This document shows positions 17,445-26,784 of a stretch of 64,000 bases of DNA, piece by piece; the stretch's first letter is position 1; every line of letters begins with the position of its first letter. Source of the DNA: Streptomyces bacillaris (GTDB lineage: Bacteria > Actinomycetota > Actinomycetes > Streptomycetales > Streptomycetaceae); the NCBI RefSeq assembly GCF_003268675.1, contig NZ_CP029378.1, positions 6,138,001 to 6,202,000 on the forward strand, read 5' to 3'. Position numbers and translations under genes: made by a program. Under the pieces are notes generated by a model that searched no databases, was not told the DNA's origin, and saw only the letters and a list, made by a program, of their open reading frames with translations.

Positions 17445-17647
17445 CGCTTGCTGCCTCCTGCTGTTGTTGGCGTGCCTGCCCGGGAACCCGGTCCGCGTGA
17501 CTGAGTGCATGACAAAACGGACACCTGTCCTGCCCTCTCCAACGCTCGGGGAGAGCCGGGAGTGCCCGCCGCTCGACTCCGTCACGTCGTAGACTTCCAC
17601 GCTGTCCCCCCGTCCGTCATCGCCCGACTTCCCGGAGGCCCGACGCC

Positions 17648-20600
17648 GTGACCAAGCCGCCCTTCACGCACCTGCACGTGCACACCCAGTACTCGCTGCT
17701 GGACGGTGCGGCGCGGCTCAAGGACATGTTCGAGGCGTGCAACGAGATGGGCATGACGCACATCGCGATGACCGACCACGGCAACCTGCACGGGGCCTAC
17801 GACTTCTTCCACTCGGCCAAGAAGGCCGACGTCACGCCGATCATCGGCATCGAGGCGTACGTCGCCCCCGAGTCGCGCAAGCACAAGCGCAAGGTGCAGT
17901 GGGGACAGCCGCACCAGAAGCGCGACGACGTGTCCGGTTCCGGTGGTTACACCCACAAGACGATCTGGGCGGCGAACAAGACCGGGCTGCACAACCTCTT
18001 CCGGCTCTCCTCGGACGCGTACGCCGAGGGCTGGCTCCAGAAGTGGCCCCGTATGGACAAGGAGACCATCGCCCAGTGGTCCGAGGGGCTCATCGCCTCC
18101 ACCGGCTGCCCCTCCGGCGAGGTCCAGACCCGGCTGCGGCTCGGCCAGTTCGACGAGGCGGTCCAGGCGGCCTCCGACTACAAGGACATCTTCGGCGAGG
18201 GCAAGTACTTCCTGGAGCTGATGGACCACGGCATCGAGATCGAGCGCCGGGTCCGTGACGGGCTGCTGGAGATCGGCAAGAAGCTCAACATCCCGCCGCT
18301 GGTCACCAACGACTCCCACTACACATACGCGCACGAGGCCACCGCCCACGACGCCCTGCTCTGCATCCAGACCGGCAAGAACCTCTCCGACCCGGACCGC
18401 TTCCGCTTCGACGGCACCGGCTACTACCTGAAGACGACGGACGAGATGTACGCCGTCGACTCCTCCGACGCCTGGCAGGAGGGGTGTGCCAACACCCTCC
18501 TGGTCGCCCAGCAGATCGACACCACCGGCATGTTCGAGGCGAAGAACCTCATGCCGAAGTTCGACATCCCGGACGGCTTCACGGAGGTCACCTGGTTCCA
18601 GGAGGAGGTCCGCAACGGGATGAAGCGCCGTTTCCCGAACGGCGTCCCCGAGGACCGGCAGAAGCAGGTCGAGTACGAGATGGACATCATCATCCAGATG
18701 GGGTTCCCGGGGTACTTCCTGGTCGTCGCCGACTTCATCATGTGGGCCAAGAACAACGGCATCGCGGTGGGACCCGGCCGTGGTTCGGCGGCCGGCTCGA
18801 TCGTGGCGTACGCGATGGGCATCACCGACCTCGACCCGATCGAGCACGGGCTGATCTTCGAGCGGTTCCTCAACCCCGAGCGCGTCTCCATGCCCGATGT
18901 CGACATCGACTTCGACGAGCGCCGGCGCGTCGAGGTGATCCGGTACGTGACCGAGAAGTACGGCGCCGACAAGGTCGCCATGATCGGCACGTACGGCAAG
19001 ATCAAGGCGAAGAACGCCATCAAGGACTCGGCCCGTGTGCTGGGCTACCCGTACGCCATGGGCGACCGCCTCACCAAGGCGATGCCCGCCGACGTCCTCG
19101 GCAAGGGCATCGACCTCGACGGCATCACCAACCCCAAGCACCCGCGCTACAGCGAGGCGGGCGAGATCCGGGGGATGTACGAGAACGAGCCGGACGTCAA
19201 GAAGGTCATCGACACCGCGAGGGGCGTCGAGGGCCTGGTCCGGCAGATGGGCGTGCACGCCGCCGGCGTCATCATGTCCAGCGAACCGATCGTCGACCAC
19301 GCCCCGGTCTGGGTCCGGCACACCGACGGCGTCACCATCACGCAGTGGGACTACCCGCAGTGCGAGTCGCTCGGCCTGCTGAAGATGGACTTCCTCGGCC
19401 TGCGCAACCTGACGATCATGGACGACGCCATCAAGATGGTGAAGTCCAACAAGGGCATCGACCTGGAGATGCTCTCCCTCCCGCTGGACGACCCCAAGAC
19501 GTACGAACTGCTCTGCCGCGGTGACACGCTCGGCGTCTTCCAGTTCGACGGCGGGCCGATGCGCTCCCTGCTCCGCCAGATGCAGCCCGACAACTTCGAG
19601 GACATCTCCGCCGTCTCGGCCCTCTACCGGCCGGGCCCGATGGGCATGAACTCGCACACGAACTACGCGGAGCGCAAGAACGGCCGCCAGGAGATCACCC
19701 CGATCCACCCGGAGCTGGAGGAGCCCCTCAAGGAGGTCCTCGGCCTCACCTACGGCCTGATCGTCTACCAGGAGCAGGTCCAGAAGGCCGCCCAGATCGT
19801 CGCCGGGTACTCGCTCGGCGAGGCCGACATCCTCCGCCGCGTGATGGGCAAGAAGAAGCCCGAGGAGCTGGCGAAGAACTTCGTCCTCTTCGAGAAGGGC
19901 GCCCGCGAGAAGGGCTTCTCCGACGAGGCTATCAAGGCGCTCTGGGACGTCCTGGTGCCGTTCGCCGGGTACGCGTTCAACAAGGCGCACTCCTCGGCGT
20001 ACGGCCTGGTCACCTACTGGACCGCCTACCTCAAGGCGAACTACCCCGCCGAGTACATGGCAGCCCTGCTGACCTCGGTCAAGGACGACAAGGACAAGTC
20101 CGCGGTCTACCTCAACGAGTGCCGCCGCATGGGCATCAAGGTGCTCCCGCCCAACGTCAACGAGTCGCTCTCCAACTTCGCGGCCCAGGGCGACGACGTG
20201 ATCCTCTTCGGCCTGACCGCCGTCCGCAACGTCGGCCAGAACGTCGTGGACTCGATCATCCGCTGCCGCAAGGCCAAGGGGAAGTACAGCTCCTTCCCCG
20301 ACTTCCTGGACAAGGTCGAGGCGATCGTCTGCAACAAGCGGACCGTCGAATCGCTGATCAAGGCCGGCGCCTTCGACGAGATGGGCCACACCCGCAAGGG
20401 GCTCGTCGCCCACCACGAGCAGATGATCGACAACGTGGTGCAGGTCAAGCGCAAGGAGGCCGAGGGACAGTTCGACCTCTTCGGCGGGATGGGCGAGGAG
20501 ACGAGCGACGAGCCGGGCTTCGGGCTCGACGTGGAGTTCTCCGACATCGAGTGGGAGAAGTCCTACCTGCTCGCCCAGGAGCGGGAGATGCTCGGCCTGT

Positions 20601-21187
20601 ACGTCTCCGACCACCCGCTCTTCGGTCTGGAGCACGTCCTCTCCGACAAGGCCGACGCCTCGATCTCCCAGCTCACCGGCGGGGACTACTCCGACGGCTC
20701 GGTCGTCACCGTCGGCGGCATCATCTCCGGCCTCCAGCGCAAGATGACCAAGCAGGGCAACGCCTGGGCCATCGCCACCGTGGAGGACCTGGCGGGCTCC
20801 ATCGAGTGCATGTTCTTCCCCGCCACCTACCAGCTGGTCTCCACCCAGCTCGTCGAGGACACCGTCGTCTTCGTCAAGGGACGGCTCGACAAGCGCGAGG
20901 ACGTGCCCCGGCTGGTCGCCATGGAGATGCAGGTTCCCGACGTCTCCAACGCCGGGACCAACGCACCGGTCGTCCTCACCATCCCCACGGTGAAGATCAC
21001 CCCGCCCATGGTCACCCGGCTCGGGGAGGTGCTCAGCCACCACCGGGGCGACACCGAGGTGCGCATCAAGCTCCAGGGCCCCCGCAAGACCACCGTGCTC
21101 CGGCTCGACCGCCACCGGGTCAAGCCCGACCCGGCCCTCTTCGGTGACCTGAAGGTACTGCTCGGCCCGTCCTGCCTGGCCGGCTGA
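17648..21187 (+). CDS. dnaE: DNA polymerase III alpha subunit
   Basis: An 1179-residue replicative polymerase of the DnaE1 class. The N-terminal PHP domain begins HLHVHTQYSLLDG. The polymerase palm has GRGSAAGS and the metal-binding acidic motif PDVDIDF (D417, D419, D421). The helix-hairpin-helix, beta-clamp-binding region and OB fold (VVTVGGIISGLQRKMTKQG) follow in order. The GTG start is preceded by GGAGG. The length is close to actinobacterial DnaE1 (about 1180). It is transcribed alone and closed by the hairpin at 21209-21246. Confidence 0.98.
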   Translation: MTKPPFTHLHVHTQYSLLDGAARLKDMFEACNEMGMTHIAMTDHGNLHGAYDFFHSAKKADVTPIIGIEAYVAPESRKHKRKVQWGQPHQKRDDVSGSGGYTHKTIWAANKTGLHNLFRLSSDAYAEGWLQKWPRMDKETIAQWSEGLIASTGCPSGEVQTRLRLGQFDEAVQAASDYKDIFGEGKYFLELMDHGIEIERRVRDGLLEIGKKLNIPPLVTNDSHYTYAHEATAHDALLCIQTGKNLSDPDRFRFDGTGYYLKTTDEMYAVDSSDAWQEGCANTLLVAQQIDTTGMFEAKNLMPKFDIPDGFTEVTWFQEEVRNGMKRRFPNGVPEDRQKQVEYEMDIIIQMGFPGYFLVVADFIMWAKNNGIAVGPGRGSAAGSIVAYAMGITDLDPIEHGLIFERFLNPERVSMPDVDIDFDERRRVEVIRYVTEKYGADKVAMIGTYGKIKAKNAIKDSARVLGYPYAMGDRLTKAMPADVLGKGIDLDGITNPKHPRYSEAGEIRGMYENEPDVKKVIDTARGVEGLVRQMGVHAAGVIMSSEPIVDHAPVWVRHTDGVTITQWDYPQCESLGLLKMDFLGLRNLTIMDDAIKMVKSNKGIDLEMLSLPLDDPKTYELLCRGDTLGVFQFDGGPMRSLLRQMQPDNFEDISAVSALYRPGPMGMNSHTNYAERKNGRQEITPIHPELEEPLKEVLGLTYGLIVYQEQVQKAAQIVAGYSLGEADILRRVMGKKKPEELAKNFVLFEKGAREKGFSDEAIKALWDVLVPFAGYAFNKAHSSAYGLVTYWTAYLKANYPAEYMAALLTSVKDDKDKSAVYLNECRRMGIKVLPPNVNESLSNFAAQGDDVILFGLTAVRNVGQNVVDSIIRCRKAKGKYSSFPDFLDKVEAIVCNKRTVESLIKAGAFDEMGHTRKGLVAHHEQMIDNVVQVKRKEAEGQFDLFGGMGEETSDEPGFGLDVEFSDIEWEKSYLLAQEREMLGLYVSDHPLFGLEHVLSDKADASISQLTGGDYSDGSVVTVGGIISGLQRKMTKQGNAWAIATVEDLAGSIECMFFPATYQLVSTQLVEDTVVFVKGRLDKREDVPRLVAMEMQVPDVSNAGTNAPVVLTIPTVKITPPMVTRLGEVLSHHRGDTEVRIKLQGPRKTTVLRLDRHRVKPDPALFGDLKVLLGPSCLAG

Positions 21188-21208
21188 GCCGCGTCCGTCG
21201 CGTAACGA

Positions 21209-21246
21209 CGAGAGGGGCGTCCCGCACCGGCGGGACGCCCCTCTCG
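21209..21246 (+). terminator. Strong intrinsic terminator after dnaE
   Basis: A perfect 17-bp stem (21209-21225 with 21230-21246), 4-base loop and TTT tail, 21 bases after the dnaE stop. It may also serve the small minus-strand gene that ends at 21311. Confidence 0.92.
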
Positions 21247-21310
21247 TTTCACGACCGCGAGCGGCCGACGCGTCAGTGGCGCGCGTCTACATGCGCGTCA
21301 TATGCGCACT

Positions 21311-21490
21311 TCAGTTGTGACCGAAGCGCCGCTGGTGCTTGCGCGCCACGTCGGACGGGCTGCCCTGGGCCTGCGTCTGCGGCTGGGTCTGCGACTCGTA
21401 CGCCGTCGACTTCGCCTGCTCTGCACTGCGCTCCGAGGCGGACGCGCGATCGTGCTGGCTGCCCTGCTTGCGGTTCTTGTTCTTGGCCAT
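21311..21490 (-). CDS. Small basic hydrophilic protein of unknown function
   Basis: A 59-residue Lys/Gln/Ser-rich protein beginning MAKNKNRKQGSQHDRASAS and ending RKHQRRFGHN, with no hydrophobic segment. A good AGGAGG lies 8-9 bases before the ATG at 21490, and codon use is like that of the genome, so it is likely translated. The middle holds a TQPQTQAQG low-complexity stretch. No function is recognised. It is divergent from the NYN gene and convergent with dnaE. Confidence 0.75.
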   Translation of the reverse strand: MAKNKNRKQGSQHDRASASERSAEQAKSTAYESQTQPQTQAQGSPSDVARKHQRRFGHN

Positions 21491-21792
21491 GGTGAATGCC
21501 TCCTGTGGGGAATCCTGGGGGGCCAGGACCGTTGTCAGACTCACATGGCCACACAAACCGTGCATGTTGGATCATTACCGTGCGTAGCGGTATCCGCGGT
21601 GAGCCCCTTCCCGCCGCCCGCCCCGAGCCCTTTTCCAGCTCTTTCCCGATTCGCCACGCCGATGATCCAGTTCCGGCCGTTAACCCTTGCGCGGTCGGGC
21701 AGACTCGAAGGAAACCCTGGGTAAGCGGACCCGGTCATCGAGGGGCGGGTGCCGCTGAACCGTTCCCGAACTCCTGGAAGAGGGTGGAACGC

Positions 21793-23034
21793 GTGGACCG
21801 TTGCGTCGTCCTGGTGGACGCCGGCTACTTGCTGGGCGCAGCCGCGAGTCTGCTGGCCGGGGAGCCCGCGCGGTCCCGCATCACCGTCGACCACGCGGCC
21901 CTCATCCTCGGGCTGCGCGAGCGCGCCGAGGCCGACACCCAGCAGCCGCTGCTGCGGATCTACTGGTTCGACGGCGCCCCCGACCGGGTGCCCCAGCCGG
22001 AGCACCGCAGACTCCGGGTGATGCCCCGGGTGACCGTACGGCTGGGAGCCCTGACCCGCAGCGACGGACGCTGGGCGCAGAAGGGCGTGGACGCCGCCAT
22101 GCACGCCGAGCTGACCGAGCTGGCCAGGAACCGGGCCTGCTCCGACGTGGTCCTGGTGACCGGGGACGGCGATCTGCTGCCCGGCCTCATGTCCGCCAAG
22201 GAGCACGGCGTCGCCGTCCACCTCTGGGCCGTCCAGGCCGCCGACGGCGACTACAACCAGTCCGAGGACCTGGTGGCCGAGGCCGACGAGCGGCGGGTCC
22301 TCGACCGGGCCTGGATCACCAAGGCCGTCCGCGCCAAGGACACCGGCCCCAGCTGCGCCCCGCCGCCCGCCCCGCGCCCCGAGATCGCCGCCATCCTCTC
22401 CGCGCCGCTGCCCGAGGCCGCCCTCGCCGCCTCCGCCGAGCGGGCCTCCGAGGCCGCCCAGGCCGCCGCCCGCACCGGATCGGCCGAGCCCGCCGAGTCC
22501 GGCCCCGCCCCGGCCCCGCCCGCCCCCGGCCACAAGGCCGTCCCCACCCCCAAGGACCTGGCCGCGCTCCGCGCCCACAACGCCCACCCCGACCGGCCGG
22601 CCCAGCCCGCCAACGCCACCCTGCGCTGGTCCTCCGACAAGGGGTGGGTCGAGCGCGGCGGCCCCCTCGGTGAGCCCGCCGAGACCGCGTCCCTGCCCAC
22701 CCTCGCCCAGCTCACCAGCGCCGAGCAGCGGTGGGCGGACCGGGAGGAGGACATCACCACGGTCGGCGGCGACCCCTTCGAGGTGGGCCAGGTCTTCGCC
22801 CGGCGCTGGATGGAGCGCCTCCCGGAGACCGTCCACCTCCAGAAGCTGTCCACCATGTACCCGCGCATCCCGCACCGCATCGACGGCGAACTCCTGCGGT
22901 ACGCGGCCCGCTTCGGGCTCCTCGCCCACAAGGACGACCAGATCGACGAGCACGACCGCTATGCGATCCGGGCGGGGTTCTGGCGCGAGATCGACGTGCG
23001 CGCGGCGGCGGAGCACGTACCGGCGGGGGAGTAG
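21793..23034 (+). CDS. NYN-domain (PIN-like) putative ribonuclease
   Basis: A protein of about 413 residues. The N-terminal NYN domain begins VDRCVVLVDAGYLLG with the first conserved Asp; KGVDAAMHAEL and VVLVTGDGDLLPGL supply further acidic residues of the metal site, a PIN/FLAP nuclease-like fold. An Ala/Pro-rich linker (about residues 185-270) leads to a C-terminal domain with EVGQVFARRWMERLP that resembles an OST-HTH/winged-helix RNA-binding module. RNA cleavage is inferred. The GTG at 21793 is preferred because GAAGAGGG is well spaced; GTG at 21784 is possible. Confidence 0.82.
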   Translation: MDRCVVLVDAGYLLGAAASLLAGEPARSRITVDHAALILGLRERAEADTQQPLLRIYWFDGAPDRVPQPEHRRLRVMPRVTVRLGALTRSDGRWAQKGVDAAMHAELTELARNRACSDVVLVTGDGDLLPGLMSAKEHGVAVHLWAVQAADGDYNQSEDLVAEADERRVLDRAWITKAVRAKDTGPSCAPPPAPRPEIAAILSAPLPEAALAASAERASEAAQAAARTGSAEPAESGPAPAPPAPGHKAVPTPKDLAALRAHNAHPDRPAQPANATLRWSSDKGWVERGGPLGEPAETASLPTLAQLTSAEQRWADREEDITTVGGDPFEVGQVFARRWMERLPETVHLQKLSTMYPRIPHRIDGELLRYAARFGLLAHKDDQIDEHDRYAIRAGFWREIDVRAAAEHVPAGE

Positions 23035-23179
23035 CCGGGCCGTCTCTCCGTACGGACGCCCGTGTGTGGGGCCGTGAGCAGGCTCGTACGGAGGTCGCGG
23101 GCAGGCGGGTGCGCGGGCCGCGCGACGCGTGGGGCCCCGGACGCGAACCGGGGCATGTGACCCCGTACCCTCGTACCTC

Positions 23180-24205
23180 GTGAGTACGGGCACAGCGCAG
23201 GCGCAGAGCGACACCGGCACCGTGTGCGCGGTGCGTGACCTCGTCAAGACCTATCCCGCCGCCCGGGGCCGCCGCGGCACCCCCGCCACCCCCGAGGTGC
23301 GGGCCACCGACGGGATCAGCCTCGACGTCGAGCGCGGCGAGATCTTCGGACTGCTCGGCCCCAACGGCGCCGGCAAGTCCACCCTGGTCCGCCAGCTCAC
23401 CGGGCTGATGCGCCCCGACTCCGGCTCCGTCGAGGTCCTCGGCCACGACCTCGTACGCCACCCCGAGCGGGCCTCCCGGCTGATCGGCTACCTGGGGCAG
23501 GAGTCCACCGCCCTGGACGAGCTGACGGTTTCCCTGGCCGCCGAGACCACCGGACGGCTGCGCGGACTCCAGGTCCGCGAGGCGCGTGCCGAACGCGACG
23601 CCGTACTGGAGGAACTCGGCCTCACCGAGCTGGCCGGGCGGCCGCTCAAGAAGCTCTCCGGCGGTCAGCGCCGGCTCGCCTGCTTCGCCGCCACGCTCGT
23701 CGGGGACCGGCCCGTGCTGGTCCTGGACGAGCCCACGACCGGGATGGACCCGGTGGCCCGGCGGGCCGTCTGGGCCGCCGTCGACCGCCGCCGGGCCGAG
23801 CGCGGCGCCACCGTCCTGCTGGTCACCCACAACGTCATCGAGGCCGAGACCGTCCTCGACCGGGTCGCCGTCCTGGAGCGCGGCCGGGTCATCGCCTGCG
23901 ACACCCCCTCCGGGCTCAAGGAGAAGGTGGCGGGCGAGGTCCGCGTCGAGCTGATGTGGCGCGAGCGAGCCCCGCTGGAGGTTCCGGAGGTCGCCGCGCT
24001 GCGCCCGCTGGCCCAGGAGTCCGGGCGGCGCTGGGTGCTCCGGCTCGGCCCCGACGAGGCCCGGGCCGCGGTCGCCGCGGTGACGGGCGGCGCGGCCTTC
24101 GCCGCGCTCGACGATTTCACCCTGGCCACACCCAGCCTGGAAGATGTGTACCTGGCGCTCGGGGGAGACGCGGCCAATGCGACCAAGGGGCTGGTGAAGG
24201 CGTGA
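23180..24205 (+). CDS. ABC transporter ATP-binding protein
   Basis: A 341-residue DrrA/ABC-2-type ATPase. Walker A is GPNGAGKST, the signature is LSGGQRR, Walker B is VLVLDEPTTG, and the switch histidine is in LLVTHN. A C-terminal extension of about 90 residues matches drug/antibiotic exporter ATPases. The GTG at 23180 has no good ribosome-binding site, but a TACCCT hexamer 8 bases upstream suggests a leaderless transcript. Its stop overlaps a 60-codon reading frame (GTGA), which in turn overlaps the permease start. The substrate is unknown. Confidence 0.92.
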   Translation: MSTGTAQAQSDTGTVCAVRDLVKTYPAARGRRGTPATPEVRATDGISLDVERGEIFGLLGPNGAGKSTLVRQLTGLMRPDSGSVEVLGHDLVRHPERASRLIGYLGQESTALDELTVSLAAETTGRLRGLQVREARAERDAVLEELGLTELAGRPLKKLSGGQRRLACFAATLVGDRPVLVLDEPTTGMDPVARRAVWAAVDRRRAERGATVLLVTHNVIEAETVLDRVAVLERGRVIACDTPSGLKEKVAGEVRVELMWRERAPLEVPEVAALRPLAQESGRRWVLRLGPDEARAAVAAVTGGAAFAALDDFTLATPSLEDVYLALGGDAANATKGLVKA

Positions 24206-24384
24206 GGATCCATGGACGCGGGGCGCGGGTGCTGAACGCCGCGCGGGCGCCGTACGTACTCGATGTGCGGGACGACGTACCGGACGTCCCGTACGTGCGG
24301 GACGTCCAGGAGGTGTCGTACGCACGGGACGTGGTGGGCGCGGTGCATGTACTGGACGGGTGTAAGGGGAGCGGCCACAGGTGA
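24202..24384 (+). CDS. Putative 60-residue bridging ORF between ABC subunits
   Basis: A GTG at 24202 overlaps the ATPase stop (GTGA), and its own TGA at 24382-24384 overlaps the permease GTG (again GTGA), so translation could pass from one gene to the next. The product would begin MRIHGRGARVLNAARAPYV and contains loose repeats of the type V-x-D-V-R-D-V (LDVRDD, VRDVQE, ARDVVG). The DNA shows matching TACGTGCGGGACGT repeats, so the tract may be expanded repeat DNA that stays open rather than a selected protein. No homologue is recognised. Confidence 0.45.
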   Translation: MRIHGRGARVLNAARAPYVLDVRDDVPDVPYVRDVQEVSYARDVVGAVHVLDGCKGSGHR

Positions 24385-25226
24385 CCAGCATCGTTCCGGC
24401 CCGGACCGCACCGTCGCGCGTCCGCCCGCAGCCCCGCCCCTCCGGCCCCGGCTCCGCCGCGCGGACCGTGCCCGCGCCCCTCGCCCCCCGGGCCCGGCTG
24501 CTGCCCTCGCTGGCCGCCGTCTACCGGGCCCAGCTCTCCCGGGCGCGGGTCGCCCGGATCCCGCTGCTCTTCGTGGCGACCTTCCAGTCCGTCGGGATCA
24601 TGGTCCTGATGCGGGGGGTCGTGGACGGCGGGGCCGAGGCACGGGCGGTGGTCGCCGGCTCCAGCGTGCTGGTGGTGGCGTTCGTCGCGCTCAACCTGCT
24701 CGCGCAGTACTTCGGCCAGCTCCGGGCGGGCGGCGGGCTCGACCACTACGCCACCCTGCCGGTGCCGCCGGCCGCGGTGGTGCTGGGGGCGGCCGCCGCG
24801 TACGCCTCGTTCACCGTGCCCGGCACGGTCTTCACGGCGATCACCGGCAGTGTGCTGTTCCAGCTGCCGATGACCCATCTGTGGGTCCTGGTCGCCGTCA
24901 TCCCGCTCTCCGGCGCCGCGCTGGCCGGTCTGGGCGCGGCCCTCGGGCTGCTGGCCCCGCGCCCCGAGCTGGCGACCCTGCTGGGGCAGCTGGGGATGTC
25001 CGCCGCCCTGCTCCTCGGGGTGCTGCCGGCCGACCGGCTGCCGGGGCCGGTGGGCTGGGCGCGTGACCTGCTGCCCTCCACGTACGGTGTCGAGGCGCTG
25101 GCCCGCTCCTTCGACACGGCTCCGGACTGGGGGCTGATCGGCTTCTTCCTCGCGATCTGCGCTGCGGTGGGGGTGCTGTCGCTGGCGGTGGCCACGTGGG
25201 CGTACCGGCGGGCGGCGGTTCGGTAG
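24381..25226 (+). CDS. ABC-2 type transporter permease
   Basis: A 281-residue protein. After a Pro/Arg-rich cytoplasmic N-terminus of about 45 residues, six hydrophobic segments follow (starting near 68, 92, 135, 168, 205 and 255) in the ABC-2 arrangement, with LPSTYGVEALARSF before the last one. It pairs with the ATPase upstream to form an exporter. The GTG start overlaps the stop of the bridging reading frame, and GGGGAG lies upstream. Confidence 0.88.
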   Translation: MTSIVPARTAPSRVRPQPRPSGPGSAARTVPAPLAPRARLLPSLAAVYRAQLSRARVARIPLLFVATFQSVGIMVLMRGVVDGGAEARAVVAGSSVLVVAFVALNLLAQYFGQLRAGGGLDHYATLPVPPAAVVLGAAAAYASFTVPGTVFTAITGSVLFQLPMTHLWVLVAVIPLSGAALAGLGAALGLLAPRPELATLLGQLGMSAALLLGVLPADRLPGPVGWARDLLPSTYGVEALARSFDTAPDWGLIGFFLAICAAVGVLSLAVATWAYRRAAVR

Positions 25227-25351
25227 GGCGCTACGTGAGGGGCGCGCGTGGGTGTGTGCTCCGAGGGAGCGGTGTACGTCGGTGGCCCGCCGTGCACGCG
25301 CCTGCGGCATCCGGTGAGGCGCCGCACAGGGTGGCCTGGCACGATGGCACG

Positions 25352-26092
25352 GTGACCGCACCTCTGACGCCGCCTCACCAGCCGAACCCCCACGATCCGT
25401 GGCAGGCCCCGCCCTCGGGCTCCCATCTCGCGACCGCGCCCGCCTCCGGTTCGCCCGACGACCCGGACACGGCGACGGAGCTGCGTCAGGCCGCCGTCGT
25501 CGTCGCTCTGGTGGCGCTCGCCGGGATCGCGCTCGGCCTGCTGTGGCTCTGGCTCGCGCCCCGGGTCCCGCTGGTCTCCGACGGCAGCGCCGTCTTCCTG
25601 GAGAACAGTGAGGGCGAGGAGGCCATCGGGGCCGACGGAACGTTTGTGCTGCTGGCGGCCGGGTTCGGTGCGCTCTCGGCGGCGGCCGTCTTCTGGCGGC
25701 TGCGGCGCGGGGGTGTCCTCGTGGTGGCGGGTCTCGCGCTGGGCGGGGTGCTCGGGTCGCTGCTGGCCTGGCGGGTGGGGGTCTGGCTGGGCCCGTCCTC
25801 CGACGTGGTGGCCCGGGCCCGGGAGGTCGGCGAGGGGGTCGTGTTCGACGCGCCGCTGGAGCTGCACGCGGTGGTGGTGGCGGTGCTGGTGTGGCCGTTC
25901 GTGGCGCTGGGCCTGCATCTGCTGCTGACGGCGGCGTTCGGGCCGCGGGAGCCGGAGCCGGAGTGGGCGGGGGTGGGGTGGTCGTCGTACTACGGGGGGC
26001 CGGGGGAGGACCCCGGGGGTCCGAAGCCGGCTGCCGGGCCCGGGGCTGGGCCTGTGCCGGGGGCGCCGCCGGGGGGTGCGGGGGCGTCGTAG
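25352..26092 (+). CDS. DUF2567-like membrane protein
   Basis: A protein of about 246 residues: Pro-rich N-terminus, then four hydrophobic segments (near residues 45-68, 93-112, 118-140 and 165-190) and a Gly/Pro-rich tail. The pattern APRVPLVSDGSAVFLENSEG between segments 1 and 2 recalls the DUF2567 family of actinobacterial membrane proteins. Function is unknown. The GTG at 25352 is chosen because a further upstream start would add a non-hydrophobic Gly/Arg-rich leader overlapping the permease end. Confidence 0.7.
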   Translation: MTAPLTPPHQPNPHDPWQAPPSGSHLATAPASGSPDDPDTATELRQAAVVVALVALAGIALGLLWLWLAPRVPLVSDGSAVFLENSEGEEAIGADGTFVLLAAGFGALSAAAVFWRLRRGGVLVVAGLALGGVLGSLLAWRVGVWLGPSSDVVARAREVGEGVVFDAPLELHAVVVAVLVWPFVALGLHLLLTAAFGPREPEPEWAGVGWSSYYGGPGEDPGGPKPAAGPGAGPVPGAPPGGAGAS

Positions 26093-26095
26093 CGG

Positions 26096-26250
26096 TGCGG
26101 GTGGGGCGCCTGCGGCGGGCTGCTCCCCTACCCGCCCCTTCCCGAAACCGGGGCGCCGCCCCGGACCCGCTGTGCCCTCAAACGCCGGGCGGGCTGGATT
26201 TTCGGGGCGCTGCCCCGGGCCCCGCTCCTCAAGCGCCGGGCGGGCTGAAA
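26096..26250. repeat. Interspersed GC-rich intergenic repeat, copy B
   Basis: Shares with 1846-2100 the block GGCGGGCTGNTCCCCTACCC, the following CGCCCCTTCCCGAAA, the GGGGCGCNGCCCC palindromes and two CTCAAACGCCGG/CTCAAGCGCCGG units. It fills the gap between the convergent DUF2567-like and ybaK genes. Confidence 0.8.
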
Positions 26251-26280
26251 GACGCCCTTGAGGAGGTCTTTCAGGCCCGC
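26240..26280 (-). terminator. Hairpin overlapping the ybaK stop
   Basis: CTGAAAGAC (26245-26253) pairs with GTCTTTCAG (26266-26274), extended by GCGGG/CCCGC across a one-base bulge. The arm includes the ybaK stop codon, so the structure closes the minus-strand operon. Confidence 0.6.
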
Positions 26281-26768
26281 CCGATCTCCGCGAACACCGC
26301 CCCCGTCAGCCCCGCCAGGTCCTCCGCCGACAGCTCCACCTCCAGCCCCCGGCGCCCCGCCGAGACGCAGATCGTGGCGTGGGCGCGGGCGGAGGCGTCC
26401 AGGACCGTGCGGAGGCGTTTGCGCTGGCCCAGGGGGGAGATGCCGCCGCGGACGTAGCCCGTGGTGCGTTCCGCCGCCGCCGGGTCCGCCATCGTGGCGC
26501 GTTTGCCGCCCACCGTGGTGGCCAGGGCCTTGAGGTCCAGGGAGCCGGCCACGGGGACGACCGCGACCGTCAGTTCGCCGTCGACGTCGGCGACCAGGGT
26601 CTTGAAGACCCGGTCGGGGGAGACGCCCAGGGCCTCGGCGGCCTCCTCGCCGTAGGAGGGGGAGGACGGGTCGTGGTCGTAGGTGTGGACCGTGAAGGCG
26701 GTGCCCGCCGCGGTCAGGGCGACCGTGGCGGGGGTGCCGCCCGACTGTTTCTTCGGCTTCTTCGCCAC
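26271..26768 (-). CDS. ybaK: YbaK/EbsC-type aminoacyl-tRNA deacylase
   Basis: A 165-residue protein of the YbaK/ProX editing family, which hydrolyses Cys-tRNA-Pro and similar mischarged tRNAs in trans. Recognisable features are FKTLVADVDGELTVAVVPV with the conserved Lys, the GGKRATMAD segment, and TGYVRGGISPLGQ, the family hallmark. A Lys-rich start (MAKKPKKQ) precedes it. The GTG start lies 16 bases after the LON-domain gene; both belong to a three-gene minus-strand operon. Confidence 0.9.
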   Translation of the reverse strand: MAKKPKKQSGGTPATVALTAAGTAFTVHTYDHDPSSPSYGEEAAEALGVSPDRVFKTLVADVDGELTVAVVPVAGSLDLKALATTVGGKRATMADPAAAERTTGYVRGGISPLGQRKRLRTVLDASARAHATICVSAGRRGLEVELSAEDLAGLTGAVFAEIGRA

Positions 26769-26784
26769 CGGGAGGAGTCCTTGT

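Noticed and set aside
17582..21115. Very long open frame opposite dnaE (about 1177 codons)
   Set aside because: High GC content leaves the antisense frame free of stops; the Val/Leu/Gly/Asp/Arg-rich product has no motif, while dnaE on the other strand is certain.
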